Source of the DNA: Arenibacter arenosicollis | Lineage (GTDB): Bacteria > Bacteroidota > Bacteroidia > Flavobacteriales > Flavobacteriaceae | DNA: 64,000 bases | NCBI RefSeq assembly: GCF_014397245.1 | Contig: NZ_JACLHY010000006.1 | Location: 1 to 64,000 of the forward strand | Direction: 5' to 3' | Shown here: positions 25,341 to 34,451 of the stretch, in pieces | Position numbering within the stretch: the stretch's first letter is position 1 | Layout: each line of letters begins with the position of its first letter | Program-made: the position numbers and the translations under genes | The notes under the pieces: model-generated | Told to the model about the DNA's origin: nothing | Database searches by the model: none | What the model saw: only the letters and a program-made list of their open reading frames with translations

Positions 25341-26033
25341 ATGAAAAAAATAATAGTTTTAACGGGTGCAGGGGTAAGTGCCGAAAGTGGAATAAATACC
25401 TTTAGGGATGCGGACGGACTATGGGAAGGCCATGATGTTATGGAAGTGGCCACTCCACAAGGTTTTCATAAAAACCCAGAATTGGTGCTCAATTTTTACA
25501 ACGAAAGAAGAAGGCAGTTATTCAATGTATTCCCTAATGAGGCACATAAATCGTTGGCTCTCCTGGAAGAACATTTTGATGTAAGCATCATTACCCAAAA
25601 TGTAGATGACTTACATGAGCGGGCCGGAAGTACTAAGGTAATACACCTACATGGAGAGTTGTTAAAGGCAAGGAGCATTCATAATCCCAATTCAATAATT
25701 GATTGGAAAACTGATATAAAAATTGGGGACCTTTCAGAAGATGGGAAACAATTACGCCCCCATATTGTATGGTTTGGTGAGGAAGTACCATTATTGGAAA
25801 AAGCAGCCAATATAACCCAAACTGCCAATATTTTAATCATAATAGGCACCTCCATGCAGGTTTATCCAGCGGCCAGTTTAATACATTATGTGTCAAGAAA
25901 TACCCCCATATTCTTTATAGACCCAAAACCCAATATAAACCAGACCGATTTTAACGGGCTAACAATAATACAGGCCAGTGCGGCAAAAGGTGTGCCTGTA
26001 TTGGTATCGGACCTAATTGCAAAGGAAGGTTAA
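25341..26033 (+). CDS. cobB: NAD-dependent protein deacylase (sirtuin)
   Basis: A 230-residue sirtuin. NAD-binding GAGVSAESGINTFRDADGLW, catalytic TQNVDDLHERAG and HLHGEL, and the later IIGTSMQVYPAA are intact. The segment FYNERRRQ supplies the Tyr-x-x-Arg pair of class III sirtuins, which prefer succinyl-lysine. The module that usually holds a zinc on four cysteines (between HGEL and RPHIVWFGE) has no cysteine. I place the start at MKKIIVLTGAG; the open frame extends 24 codons further upstream into the trmH start and lacks family similarity. Confidence 0.93.
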   Translation: MKKIIVLTGAGVSAESGINTFRDADGLWEGHDVMEVATPQGFHKNPELVLNFYNERRRQLFNVFPNEAHKSLALLEEHFDVSIITQNVDDLHERAGSTKVIHLHGELLKARSIHNPNSIIDWKTDIKIGDLSEDGKQLRPHIVWFGEEVPLLEKAANITQTANILIIIGTSMQVYPAASLIHYVSRNTPIFFIDPKPNINQTDFNGLTIIQASAAKGVPVLVSDLIAKEG

Positions 26034-26078
26034 AATCGTATCTTATACTTTGGGATTTCCCCTCTAATTACATGTATA

Positions 26079-26636
26079 TTGACTTATTCAGAACTCTATA
26101 GCGCCCTTGACTACGTTGACCATTCCCGGCATAAAAGGAAGGAGATGTCCAACCTTATCTTGAATAGTCCCCTAAACATTGCAACAATTATGGAAATAGC
26201 CTTTCAAGTGGATGACCCTGTTTCCTGCAAAGCGTGTTGGATTATGGAATTTACTGCCAAAGAACATTTACCGCATCTTTTTCCGTATATGGATAACTTT
26301 GTCGAAAACATTGGTAAGGTACACTTAGACCCAGCAGTAAGGCCAATCGCAAAAATATGCGAGTATTTAATGAAATCCTACTTTCAATCAAAGGACAAAA
26401 AGACTTGCGAAACCCTAACAGACCAACATTTGGAGGGTATTACATCTGCTTGTTTCGATTGGCTCATCGGTGACCATAAAGTGGCCGCCCAAGCATATTC
26501 CATGACTAGTCTTTTGTTACTGGGTAGAAAATTCCACTGGATCCATCCAGAATTACGTATGATTTTAGAGCAGAATTACCAATTAGGCAGTGCTGCATAT
26601 AAGGCTAGGGCCAGGATGACCCTTGCTAAGCTGTAA
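26079..26636 (+). CDS. Conserved protein upstream of purB
   Basis: A 185-residue helical cytoplasmic protein with a high share of Cys, His and aromatic residues and helix pairs that resemble HEAT-type repeats (ISCKACWIMEF-like segment, then AVRPIAKICEYLMKSYF and ACFDWLIGDHKVAAQAYSM). I recall homologues directly before purB in many Flavobacteria, without known function. The chosen start is TTG at 26079 (MTYSELYSALDYV), which fits homologues; the next ATG is at residue 24. An ATG at 26072 is in another frame. Confidence 0.8.
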   Translation: MTYSELYSALDYVDHSRHKRKEMSNLILNSPLNIATIMEIAFQVDDPVSCKACWIMEFTAKEHLPHLFPYMDNFVENIGKVHLDPAVRPIAKICEYLMKSYFQSKDKKTCETLTDQHLEGITSACFDWLIGDHKVAAQAYSMTSLLLLGRKFHWIHPELRMILEQNYQLGSAAYKARARMTLAKL

Positions 26637-26705
26637 TGAATCACAACTCCCAAATAAATAACAGAACAATCTTTCGCTTAACTTTTAATCTCCTTAACTT
26701 ATAGC

Positions 26706-26713
26706 TATCTTTG
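26706..26713 (+). promoter_or_regulatory. Possible -7 element of purB
   Basis: TATCTTTG fits TAnnTTTG and stands 31 bp before the purB ATG. No clear TTG stands at the usual distance, so this is a partial match. Confidence 0.5.
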
Positions 26714-26744
26714 CGCTTTTCCAAAATCAATCAAATATTACAAA

Positions 26745-28088
26745 ATGTCATTAAACAAACTAAACGCCATATCTCCCATTGACGGTAGATACAGAAATAA
26801 AGTAGATTCCCTTGCTTCGTATTTTTCTGAGGAGGCGCTTATAAAATATAGGGTGCGAGTAGAGATTGAATATTTTATTGCTCTTTGTGAAGTTCCGCTA
26901 CCTCAACTTTCAAATTTTGACAATTCGAAATTTAACGATTTAAGAAAAATCTATATTGATTTTGACTCCGAGGATGCCATAGCCATTAAGGAAATTGAAA
27001 AGGTAACCAACCATGATGTCAAGGCCGTTGAGTATTTTATTAAGAAGGAGTTCGACAAATTAGGTTTGGAGACCCATAAGGAATTCATTCATTTTGGACT
27101 TACTTCACAAGATATCAATAACACTGCTATTCCACTATCCATTAAAGATGCAATGAACGAGGTTTACGTACCCCAATATTTGGAGGTATTGAACAAGTTA
27201 ACTGCTCTGGTCAAGGAATGGGAAGCCATACCTATGTTGGCCAGGACCCACGGACAGCCTGCTTCCCCTACTCGATTGGGGAAGGAAATCGAGGTATTTA
27301 CAGTACGTCTGGAAGAACAGTTCAATTTACTTAACGACATTCCAAGTGCTGCCAAATTTGGTGGCGCAACAGGGAACTATAATGCCCATAAAGTAGCCTA
27401 TCCACAAATTGATTGGAGAGAATTTGGCCAAAAATTTGTTCAGGAAAAACTTGGTCTACATCATTCCTTCCCAACTACTCAGATAGAGCATTACGACCAT
27501 ATGGCTGCATTATTCGATTGCCTCAAAAGGATCAATACCATTATAATAGATTTGGATAGGGATTTTTGGACCTATGTTTCCATGGACTATTTTAAGCAAA
27601 GAATAAAAGCAGGGGAAGTGGGATCCTCAGCAATGCCACATAAGGTAAATCCCATCGATTTTGAAAACTCGGAAGGAAATCTGGGCATAGCCAATGCCAT
27701 TTTTGAACACTTGTCCGCCAAACTTCCAATTTCACGACTACAAAGGGATTTAACGGATAGCACGGTTCTAAGAAACGTTGGTGTGCCTTTTGGACATACC
27801 CTAATTGCTTTTCAATCTACCCTAAAAGGATTAAATAAATTGCTCCTGAACAAGGAAAAGTTTGAGCAAGACCTGGAAAACAATTGGGCAGTGGTTGCTG
27901 AAGCTATTCAAACGATCCTAAGACGTGAGGCCTACCCTAATCCATATGAAGCCTTGAAAGGATTAACTAGGACCAATGAAAAGATTACTCAACAGTCTAT
28001 ATCGAATTTTATTGACACCCTGGAAACAACCGATGCCATAAAAGCGGAATTGAAACAAATAACGCCGAGTAACTATACAGGTATATAA
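26745..28088 (+). CDS. purB: Adenylosuccinate lyase
   Basis: A 447-residue fumarase-superfamily lyase that acts twice in purine synthesis, releasing fumarate from SAICAR and from adenylosuccinate. Signature segments are TNHDVKAVEYFIK, FGLTSQDINNTA, ARTHGQPASPTRLGKE, KFGGATGNYNAH, the catalytic loop GSSAMPHKVNPIDFENSEGN and LQRDLTDSTVLRN. The length is typical. A promoter-like element precedes it and a hairpin terminator follows, so it is probably also transcribed as a single gene. Confidence 0.97.
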   Translation: MSLNKLNAISPIDGRYRNKVDSLASYFSEEALIKYRVRVEIEYFIALCEVPLPQLSNFDNSKFNDLRKIYIDFDSEDAIAIKEIEKVTNHDVKAVEYFIKKEFDKLGLETHKEFIHFGLTSQDINNTAIPLSIKDAMNEVYVPQYLEVLNKLTALVKEWEAIPMLARTHGQPASPTRLGKEIEVFTVRLEEQFNLLNDIPSAAKFGGATGNYNAHKVAYPQIDWREFGQKFVQEKLGLHHSFPTTQIEHYDHMAALFDCLKRINTIIIDLDRDFWTYVSMDYFKQRIKAGEVGSSAMPHKVNPIDFENSEGNLGIANAIFEHLSAKLPISRLQRDLTDSTVLRNVGVPFGHTLIAFQSTLKGLNKLLLNKEKFEQDLENNWAVVAEAIQTILRREAYPNPYEALKGLTRTNEKITQQSISNFIDTLETTDAIKAELKQITPSNYTGI

Positions 28089-28108
28089 AAACAATAATCT
28101 ATTTAAAA

Positions 28109-28152
28109 AGCAATCTAGAGCACCATAATTATACTCTGGGTTGCTTTTCTTT
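28109..28152 (+). terminator. Terminator after purB
   Basis: AGCAATCTAGAG (28109-28120) pairs over all 12 positions with CTCTGGGTTGCT (28134-28145) if G-T pairs are allowed, with a 13-base loop, followed by TTTCTTTTTT. The rest of the gap up to 28421 shows no other gene I can support. Confidence 0.82.
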
Positions 28153-28421
28153 TTTGGGGTTCCTGCAACACCAATTTGCAATTTTCCAAAGTTGCGAATA
28201 TACCTCCCTATAATCTTTGGGGACATAAAATGTACGGAGGGCAAAATTCACTGTACCATCTGCCAACTACAATACATTCACCAATGGTGTCTGCTCTTCC
28301 CAAACTTTAAAAATTTAGTGTTATATCGGGTTACAAGCACTTTAATTGCTGAGGTATTAAATTTTAGGTTAATTTTTACACTTGGAATGCTATTTGTTGG
28401 TATATATTTTTATACTATAAC

Positions 28422-29030
28422 ATGAATTTATTAAATAGGAAAACGATAATATACATTTTGGCTATTTTTACATCAATGTTTATGAATGCACAACATAAAA
28501 TTCCAAAATCTATTGAAAGTGAAGCCTTAAAAGCACTCTCTTTTTATCCCGAATTATCGGAATGCAATATTGAAATTAGGTTTAAAAGGAATATTAAGAA
28601 ATCTACGATGCAGGCAAGACCAACTTTTCAAAGTTTCTTTAAAAAACGGAGCAATAGGAACTATGTAATTTTGATTAGTGAGACTTTTAAGATTTCAGAT
28701 AAAGAATTTACTACTAAGGATATCCCTTCCAATATTCTGATAGGTTGGATCGGCCATGAATTAGGGCACATCATGGATTATCAAAATAGGACTAAATTAA
28801 ATTTACTTTCTTTTGGGATTAAATACCTCTTTTCCGAACGTTTTATAGTAGAGGCCGAGCGTGCGGCCGACACCTACGCTGTTGCCCAAGGCATGGAAAA
28901 ATATATTCTTGCAACGAAGAATTTTATTTTAAACCATTCTGATATAGCTGCTTCCTATAAAGATCGAATTAAAAAATATTACTTATCGCCGGAAGAGATC
29001 ATGGTATTGGTCGAGGAGCGTAGCAACTAG
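28422..29030 (+). CDS. Putative M48-like zinc metalloprotease
   Basis: A 202-residue protein with a signal peptide or anchor at residues 9-23 (IYILAIFTSMFMNAQ). It has an HExxH zinc motif in GWIGHELGHIMDY and a downstream Glu in VEAERAADTYAVAQGM, the arrangement of gluzincins such as M48. It is shorter than usual M48 proteins and lacks multiple membrane spans. It is likely a periplasmic protease or a protease-like protein. It converges with the GH3-like gene, 2 bp apart. Confidence 0.8.
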   Translation: MNLLNRKTIIYILAIFTSMFMNAQHKIPKSIESEALKALSFYPELSECNIEIRFKRNIKKSTMQARPTFQSFFKKRSNRNYVILISETFKISDKEFTTKDIPSNILIGWIGHELGHIMDYQNRTKLNLLSFGIKYLFSERFIVEAERAADTYAVAQGMEKYILATKNFILNHSDIAASYKDRIKKYYLSPEEIMVLVEERSN

Positions 29031-29032
29031 AT

Positions 29033-30568
29033 CTAATTAGAGATCTTCGATTGAATAAATTTTTCCCAATCGGCAAATTTTTCTTCATTCATAACGCGCT
29101 CCATTTTTACTTGACCACCTTTCTTTTTATTCTTCCCATTCCAGTCGTAAAAACAGTCGGTGGAAACTACCTTAACCTTCACTCCCTTTAAGGATTTACT
29201 CCTAGCTACCTTATAGTTCTTGTTGGCCTCCATCAAGAACTCGTCCAAGGAATTTGACAGTGAGGCGCAATCAGGATTTTCCATATCCGACCCCAAATAC
29301 CAACAATGATAGAACTCGCCATCATCACAACGTTTGGCACAGATGGTATATTCGGGAATCTTGGTAGAATACGCATCTTCCAGATGTCTTATAGCATCAT
29401 CCATTTTGTTTACAGAGAGCTGAGAACCAACAGTATTCAAGAAAAATTTTGTGCGCCCGGTAATCTGTATTTCCGCTTTCTCCAAATTTGTGAACCTAAT
29501 GGTATCACCTATTAAATAGCGCCAAGCTCCACTTACCGTACTAATGACAAGTACATAATCTTGATCCAATTCCACTTCGTTTAAGGCTTTGGCTGGAGCA
29601 TTTGGGGTTAAAGATCCATCTTCCCGAATGTATTCAGGCTTAAAGGGAACAAATTCAAAATAGATTCCATTATCGGTGATCAATTGCATGGCCTTGGTTT
29701 CTGGCCTGGTCTGACAAGCTATAAAACCTTCGGAAGCCAAGTAGGTATCTATAACGGTAATAGGATGCCCCATAAGTGCATTAAAACTTTTTTCATAGGG
29801 TCCAAAGGCAACCCCGCCGGAAGTATACACCATTAAATTGGGCCAAATTTCATGGATGTTTTTTAGACTATGATATTCTATAACTTTTTGGAGCATCAAT
29901 TCTATCCATGAAGGTATACCACTTAAGGCTCCAATGTCCCAATCTGCGGCTCGCTCCGCTATGCGTTCTACTCTTTTATCCCAATCCTCAATTTTCGCGA
30001 TTTCCTCCCCTGGCTTGTAATAACTTCTAAACCAGAACGGGATATTTCCAGCACTTATACCGCTAATTTCGCCTTCCATAAATTCATTTCGTTCCTCTAG
30101 ATTGGTGGAACTACCCAGCATCATAATTTCCTTTTCAAAAAAATCAGCAGGTAAATCAAAATTACTCAATGCAAAGACTTGTTTAAGTCCGGCAGCCCTT
30201 ATGGACTCTATCATGTCATCGGTTACTGGTATGCGCTTACTGCTTTTACCCGTAGTTCCAGAACTTAGTGCAAAATAGGAAGGCCGGCCCGGCCAGGTAA
30301 CATTTTCATGTCCGTCATGTAATTTATGCCACCACTCATCATTTATTTTATTATAATCGAAATAAGGAATTTTTTCAGCAAATTTCCTGGGAAAATCCTC
30401 AGAATTTAAAATAGTTTCAAAATTGTAATATTGACCAAAGTCCGTATTTTTTGCAATATTCAAAATACTCCGAAGTACTTCTTGTTGCTCTTTCCAATGA
30501 TCACTTTCGGTAGAAAACGTTTCCTTTAAGTGAATTGCACCTTTAATAATGTTGCCTAGGATTGCCAT
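29033..30568 (-). CDS. GH3 auxin-responsive promoter-like acyl-adenylate-forming protein
   Basis: A 511-residue protein of the GH3 family in the ANL adenylation superfamily. Plant members conjugate hormones to amino acids; bacterial roles are unknown. Motifs are SSGTTGKSSKRIPVT (phosphate-binding loop), VYTSGGVAFGPY, YLASEGFIA and YLIGDTIRF, followed by ITGRTKFFLNTVGSQLS, which corresponds to the hinge. Length and order match bacterial GH3 proteins of Bacteroidota. The reaction is inferred to be ATP-dependent acyl activation; the acid and acceptor are not known. Confidence 0.92.
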   Translation of the reverse strand: MAILGNIIKGAIHLKETFSTESDHWKEQQEVLRSILNIAKNTDFGQYYNFETILNSEDFPRKFAEKIPYFDYNKINDEWWHKLHDGHENVTWPGRPSYFALSSGTTGKSSKRIPVTDDMIESIRAAGLKQVFALSNFDLPADFFEKEIMMLGSSTNLEERNEFMEGEISGISAGNIPFWFRSYYKPGEEIAKIEDWDKRVERIAERAADWDIGALSGIPSWIELMLQKVIEYHSLKNIHEIWPNLMVYTSGGVAFGPYEKSFNALMGHPITVIDTYLASEGFIACQTRPETKAMQLITDNGIYFEFVPFKPEYIREDGSLTPNAPAKALNEVELDQDYVLVISTVSGAWRYLIGDTIRFTNLEKAEIQITGRTKFFLNTVGSQLSVNKMDDAIRHLEDAYSTKIPEYTICAKRCDDGEFYHCWYLGSDMENPDCASLSNSLDEFLMEANKNYKVARSKSLKGVKVKVVSTDCFYDWNGKNKKKGGQVKMERVMNEEKFADWEKFIQSKISN

Positions 30569-31118
30569 CGTAAATATTTTTGATTATTAATGTCTTCTTC
30601 TGCAACTCCCTTTAAAATATTAGGTTTAGTTTGGCTATATCCCATCAAGAGCCGATTCAACAAACAAATATCCCCAATTCCCTATCGTGACTTTATTACT
30701 AAACAAAAAATGTTTAACGCATTTCAATTAATTGTAAAAAGTACACCTTCCAGCACATTTGAAAAATTCCAATTTCATTGAAATCCAAAAATCAACGGAA
30801 ATGGTTAAAATAGTATAAAAGACAACTGCACTTACCTAGGAATAAAAAGTGCCACTAATAAACTTTGGTTTATTTGGGTTAAAAATTAATTTTTAAGGAA
30901 ACATCCTCCAACGGTCGTTTTCTTATATTATCCCTGCATTTATTCCACTTTTGCATTTATGTAGAAATACTGGTGAAGAATAAAAATCACTTGCCGAGGT
31001 TGTCTATTTCCTGGTTTAATTAACAGGAATATAGAATTTACTTACAATAGGTGGGAATTAAGCAATACGATTTAATGGGTAACTTGATAAACAAATATAT
31101 TAACCAAAATTTCATACA
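30569..31118. other. Gene-free intergenic region
   Basis: This 550-bp AT-rich gap separates divergent GH3-like and mscS genes and must hold both promoters. I found no full match to the Bacteroidota consensus. A 63-codon frame at 30590-30781 lacks family features and is probably chance. No repeat or hairpin stands out. Confidence 0.6.
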
Positions 31119-32018
31119 ATGGAAAATAAATTCTCTATAGAAGACGCAGTCACCAAACTCTGGAACAAACTGGATGGATGGTTGGATGCGATAATTTTAA
31201 AACTTCCCAATATTGTTATGGCCATCGTGGTCATGATATTATTCTATATCCTGGCCAGGGTAATTAGAAAAATACTAAGGAGATTACTGACGAAAAGTGT
31301 AGACCAGAAATCCGTGCAGGAAATCATCGGTAAGGTTGTATTTGTAATCATTATGTTAATTGGTTTTTTCGTGGCACTTGGAGTTATGGAACTGAACAAA
31401 GTGCTAACCAGTATTCTTGCCGGTGCCGGTGTTATTGGATTGGCCATTGGTCTTGCCCTGCAAGGCACCTTGAACAATACCTTTGGAGGTTTGATCCTTT
31501 CCTTTATGCCTAAATTAAAAATTGATGATTTTATCGAATCAGATGGCTATTCTGGTTTTGTATCGGAAATCAATCTAAGAAATATTGTTCTTAGGCAGCC
31601 CGATAATAATTATGTTGTAATACCTAATTCAAATTTTATAGATGGTTCGTTTACCAATTATTCCATTTCCCAAAGAAGTAGGATATCTGTTGCATGTGGG
31701 GTAGGTTATGAAAGTAGTCTTCAACAGGTAGAGGATCTTGTGGTTAAACTCATCGCTGAAAATTTTGATCAAAAAGAAGATGAAGACGTGGAATTCTTTT
31801 TTACTGAATTTGGTGACAGTTCCATTAATTTCATTGTCCGTTTCTGGATAGATATGGCTAACAATAAACATAAATTGGCCGCAACCCATAAGGCCGTTAA
31901 AATTATTAAGGAGAATTTCGATAACCAAAATATCAATATCCCTTTCCCCATTCGTACTTTGGATTTTAACAAGAACAACCTACAGGTATTGATTGACGAT
32001 AAATCCGAAAAAGCTTAG
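31119..32018 (+). CDS. Small-conductance mechanosensitive channel (MscS family)
   Basis: A 299-residue channel that opens under membrane tension and releases solutes during hypo-osmotic shock. Hydrophobic segments lie near residues 28-50, 72-92 and 97-125. The pore helix has the Gly/Ala-rich pattern GAGVIGLAIGLALQGTLNNTFGGL. The beta domain follows (IVLRQPDNNYVVIPNS). It ends with a short C-terminal cap (FPIRTLDF). The length matches E. coli MscS. A shared terminator lies downstream. Confidence 0.94.
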   Translation: MENKFSIEDAVTKLWNKLDGWLDAIILKLPNIVMAIVVMILFYILARVIRKILRRLLTKSVDQKSVQEIIGKVVFVIIMLIGFFVALGVMELNKVLTSILAGAGVIGLAIGLALQGTLNNTFGGLILSFMPKLKIDDFIESDGYSGFVSEINLRNIVLRQPDNNYVVIPNSNFIDGSFTNYSISQRSRISVACGVGYESSLQQVEDLVVKLIAENFDQKEDEDVEFFFTEFGDSSINFIVRFWIDMANNKHKLAATHKAVKIIKENFDNQNINIPFPIRTLDFNKNNLQVLIDDKSEKA

Positions 32019-32060
32019 GGCACTGTATAAATTTTGGCCTCAGCGGAATGGAACATTTGC

Positions 32061-32099
32061 AAAAAAACCTGTATCAAAATTTTTGATACAGGTTTTTTT
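32061..32099. terminator. Bidirectional terminator between mscS and DUF4252
   Basis: AAAAAAACCTGTATCAAAA pairs with TTTTGATACAGGTTTTTTT, a near-perfect symmetric stem with A/T-tracts on both sides. It serves the convergent mscS and DUF4252 genes. Confidence 0.92.
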
Positions 32100-32117
32100 A
32101 AGTTGCATGGATGCTAC

Positions 32118-32663
32118 TTAACCTTTCATAAAATCCTTTAGGCCTCCCAAGCCCTCTCCCCTATAATCGGATTTTTCCATAGCTTTCATAAATTGGACCA
32201 ATTTGGCAGGGTTCATATTTTTTCCCAAAACCCGAACCAACATAAAACCCTTATCATCACTATCGCCGTAGATAACTACCTCATCAATGGCATCATCATC
32301 CCCTAAATATCTTACAGAAGCCTTGCCAAAACTGGTGTTCATTTTCATCAACTCGGTAAATTTGCTGTTTTTTAAAATAGCATTAACATTGGATTTTTCT
32401 TTTTGAAACTCCGTTAGATTATCCGCAGTTATCTTAAATGCCAGAATATTAAGTTTTTTTAGAGACCCCAATGCCTCCCTTTGGTCCTCCGTAAGGTCCG
32501 CTTTATCCATATTCAATAAGCTTACCGGAAGATCAACGGATAAAAAATTAGGATTGCCCTCATTATCCACAAAATACTCCTGTAAACTCTGTGTAGACGA
32601 ACATGCCGTCATAACAATGGCCGACATAATGACCAAGGCCAATTTTCCGAATATTTTTTTCAT
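32118..32663 (-). CDS. DUF4252 lipoprotein, last gene of ECF operon
   Basis: A 181-residue lipoprotein: signal MKKIFGKLALVIMSAIVMTAC with the acylated Cys at 21. The mature part shows the DUF4252 pattern (TADNLTEFQKEK, then MKMNTSFGKASVRYLGDDDAIDEVVIYGDSDDKG split around a Gly-rich turn). It is a paralogue of the gene just upstream, but with a lipobox where that one has an ordinary signal peptide. DUF4252 genes commonly accompany ECF sigma factors in Bacteroidota. Function unknown; likely an envelope protein controlled by that sigma factor. Confidence 0.87.
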   Translation of the reverse strand: MKKIFGKLALVIMSAIVMTACSSTQSLQEYFVDNEGNPNFLSVDLPVSLLNMDKADLTEDQREALGSLKKLNILAFKITADNLTEFQKEKSNVNAILKNSKFTELMKMNTSFGKASVRYLGDDDAIDEVVIYGDSDDKGFMLVRVLGKNMNPAKLVQFMKAMEKSDYRGEGLGGLKDFMKG

Positions 32664-32733
32664 TTCCTTATGTTTTAGGTTTTAATCCAAAATGAAGGGA
32701 AATGGTTTTAACTTATCCCATTCCCCTAAACAT

Positions 32734-33282
32734 TTACTTTCTATTTTTACCCGCCTTGCTGAGTTCTGAAGGCAAATTCATCTTCTGGGTGAGTGACCCG
32801 ATCTTGTTTAAATCTATATCTCCAGTTAGGGAAAGTAATACTGTTTCTATTTTTCTGTCGTTGATTTCCACATTCATGTTTTTAACTCCCGTAACAAACA
32901 TTAACAGCTCGCTCACATGGTCTTCATCCTTTCCGCTCTTGATATAAAATTTTACATTGGCATCCTTATCCTTGACCCTCATTAATTCCTGTAAGGATGA
33001 GGATTTCAAATATTTCTCCATGGTAGTGTGCATATCCGCGGAAACCTTTTTATCCTCGGTGATAAATACCTTTAGATTTTTTAAGTTTTGAGCAATATCC
33101 ATAAAATCCTGAGCCTCTTTGTCATCGACCTCGACGTTTATCTTACTCAATAACTTAAACATACTTTCATTGACCACTACGGCGCTTACATTGTCCAAAT
33201 CCTCGTACTTATCGAACATGGATTGCGAAAACCCCATTAATGGTAATACTGCTACTAAGGCTATTATAATATTCTTTTTCAT
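32734..33282 (-). CDS. DUF4252 secreted protein
   Basis: A 182-residue protein with a signal peptide (MKKNIIIALVAVLPLMGFSQ). It shares the fold pattern of the downstream DUF4252 lipoprotein: VNESMFKLLSKI, LKNLKVFITED, MRVKDKDANVKFYIKSGKDEDHVSELLMF split by a charged turn, and a C-terminal LTGDIDLNKIGSL. I choose the Met at 33282 because a signal peptide starts there; the frame reaches back 16 basic codons further into the anti-sigma gene end. Third gene of the sigma operon. Confidence 0.86.
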   Translation of the reverse strand: MKKNIIIALVAVLPLMGFSQSMFDKYEDLDNVSAVVVNESMFKLLSKINVEVDDKEAQDFMDIAQNLKNLKVFITEDKKVSADMHTTMEKYLKSSSLQELMRVKDKDANVKFYIKSGKDEDHVSELLMFVTGVKNMNVEINDRKIETVLLSLTGDIDLNKIGSLTQKMNLPSELSKAGKNRK

Positions 33283-33292
33283 CTTTTTTAAT

Positions 33293-33715
33293 TTAATTTC
33301 TGTTGTAAATTTTTTGTTTCGTTTCTTCAAATTCCCTTAAATAAGCTACTTTCTCGGTTCCCCTGCCAAGATTGGTCGCCAATAGACTTAATGCCTTTTT
33401 GGTTTCCTGATAGGCGTATTCCGCTTCTCTCTGTTCCTGATAGCTTCTTCCAAAATATATACCAAAAATCAAGATGCTTACGGCTGCAATGGAAATCCAC
33501 TTTATATAACTTTTTTTTCTAGGTTTTAATGGAACCTGCTTGGTAAACCGCTCTTCTTTGGCAACGGAAAAGTACTGAAACATTGGAGCATGCCTTTTTA
33601 GGTGTGGAGGAACATCCTCCCTTGTAAAATACGCTCTCAACATTTCTTCCTCGGCAACCGTAGTAGTTGCCTCAAAATACTTTTCCAATAATTTTTCTAT
33701 GTTATTGAATTCCAT
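33293..33715 (-). CDS. Probable anti-sigma factor (membrane-anchored)
   Basis: A 140-residue protein. The N-terminal about 60 residues are acidic and helical (IEKLLEKYFEATTTVAEEE), as in short Bacteroidota anti-sigma proteins. One transmembrane helix follows (about residues 71-88, WISIAAVSILIFGIYFG). The C-terminal 50 residues would be periplasmic. The start overlaps the sigma gene by 14 bp, a coupling typical of sigma/anti-sigma pairs. No zinc-binding motif is seen. The role is inferred from context and topology. Confidence 0.78.
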   Translation of the reverse strand: MEFNNIEKLLEKYFEATTTVAEEEMLRAYFTREDVPPHLKRHAPMFQYFSVAKEERFTKQVPLKPRKKSYIKWISIAAVSILIFGIYFGRSYQEQREAEYAYQETKKALSLLATNLGRGTEKVAYLREFEETKQKIYNRN

Positions 33716-34211
33716 AATTGTGCTTTTGTACTAATTTTTCCCTTACTGTTTTTCTTGCTCTGGACAAGGCTACCCTAACGGCAGTAGCGCTCATACCCAA
33801 TAAATCCGCTATTTCCTCAAATTCATATTGTTCCACATCCCGTAATTGCAAAACCATTTTTTGTTGCTCGGGCAATTCTTCCATAATTTTTTCTATCCAA
33901 CTTAAACTATCACTAACCTCTATCTGGGTCTGTATTGAAACATTTTCATCCTTATAATTACTATGTACCAATTTTAAGTTGCCGGCCTGTTTGGACTTAA
34001 GTCGGTCCAAGCAAAAATTCTTGGTCATCATCATGGCATAAGCCTCCACATTATTATAGCCGGTCATCATCTTGTTCTTGGACCATAGTTTCAATAAGAT
34101 TTCTTGGGTGGCATCCTCAGCTTCTTCTTTAGAGACCAATAAGCGCTTTGCCAGCCTATAAAGTTTATCCTTAAATGGTAAAACCACATTTAAAAACTCA
34201 GTTTGTTGCAT
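33702..34211 (-). CDS. ECF RNA polymerase sigma factor
   Basis: A 169-residue sigma-70 family protein with regions 2 and 4 only. Region 2 shows LPFKDKLYRLAKRLL and EEAEDATQEILLKLW; region 4 shows LPEQQKMVLQLRDVEQYEFEEIADLLGMSATAVRVALSRARKTV split over the helix-turn-helix. It heads the operon sigma, anti-sigma, DUF4252, DUF4252. An ECF-like promoter at 34257-34284 suggests it activates itself. The inducing signal is unknown. Confidence 0.92.
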   Translation of the reverse strand: MQQTEFLNVVLPFKDKLYRLAKRLLVSKEEAEDATQEILLKLWSKNKMMTGYNNVEAYAMMMTKNFCLDRLKSKQAGNLKLVHSNYKDENVSIQTQIEVSDSLSWIEKIMEELPEQQKMVLQLRDVEQYEFEEIADLLGMSATAVRVALSRARKTVREKLVQKHNYGIQ

Positions 34212-34256
34212 TTGGTTTAGTTGTTTTATAATCCTCCATAAAAGGCTTACATAGGG

Positions 34257-34284
34257 AAGACGACATACATCGAATTTTGTTACA
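34257..34284 (-). promoter_or_regulatory. ECF-type promoter of the sigma/DUF4252 operon
   Basis: On the minus strand TGTAAC (34284-34279), a 16-base spacer and CGTCTT (34262-34257) resemble ECF promoters (AAC at -35, CGTC at -10). It ends 45 bp before the sigma factor ATG. It is not of the housekeeping TAnnTTTG type. Confidence 0.65.
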
Positions 34285-34451
34285 ATTAGTTTCCAATTCT
34301 TTACAATGTAAGTAATTTAGTCCTATGGAAACCAAATAGGTAATATATCCGTATATAAATAAAATCGTTCCCCAAAACTGATTCATACTTTTTTAATGGA
34401 ATGATATTTGCACGCCACAGTTAATTAATTTCAGGCAATTATTAAAAGATT

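Noticed and set aside
28119-28310. Possible small lipoprotein or gene fragment (about 63 codons with a WGSC lipobox-like run)
   Set aside because: It has no ATG, GTG or TTG start, and its first part coincides with the purB terminator hairpin and T-run.
30590-30781. 63-codon frame between the GH3-like gene and mscS
   Set aside because: No recognisable domain or regulatory signal; consistent with chance in AT-rich DNA.
34198-34386. 62-codon minus-strand frame upstream of the sigma factor
   Set aside because: It covers the ECF promoter and overlaps the sigma start; composition is not protein-like.
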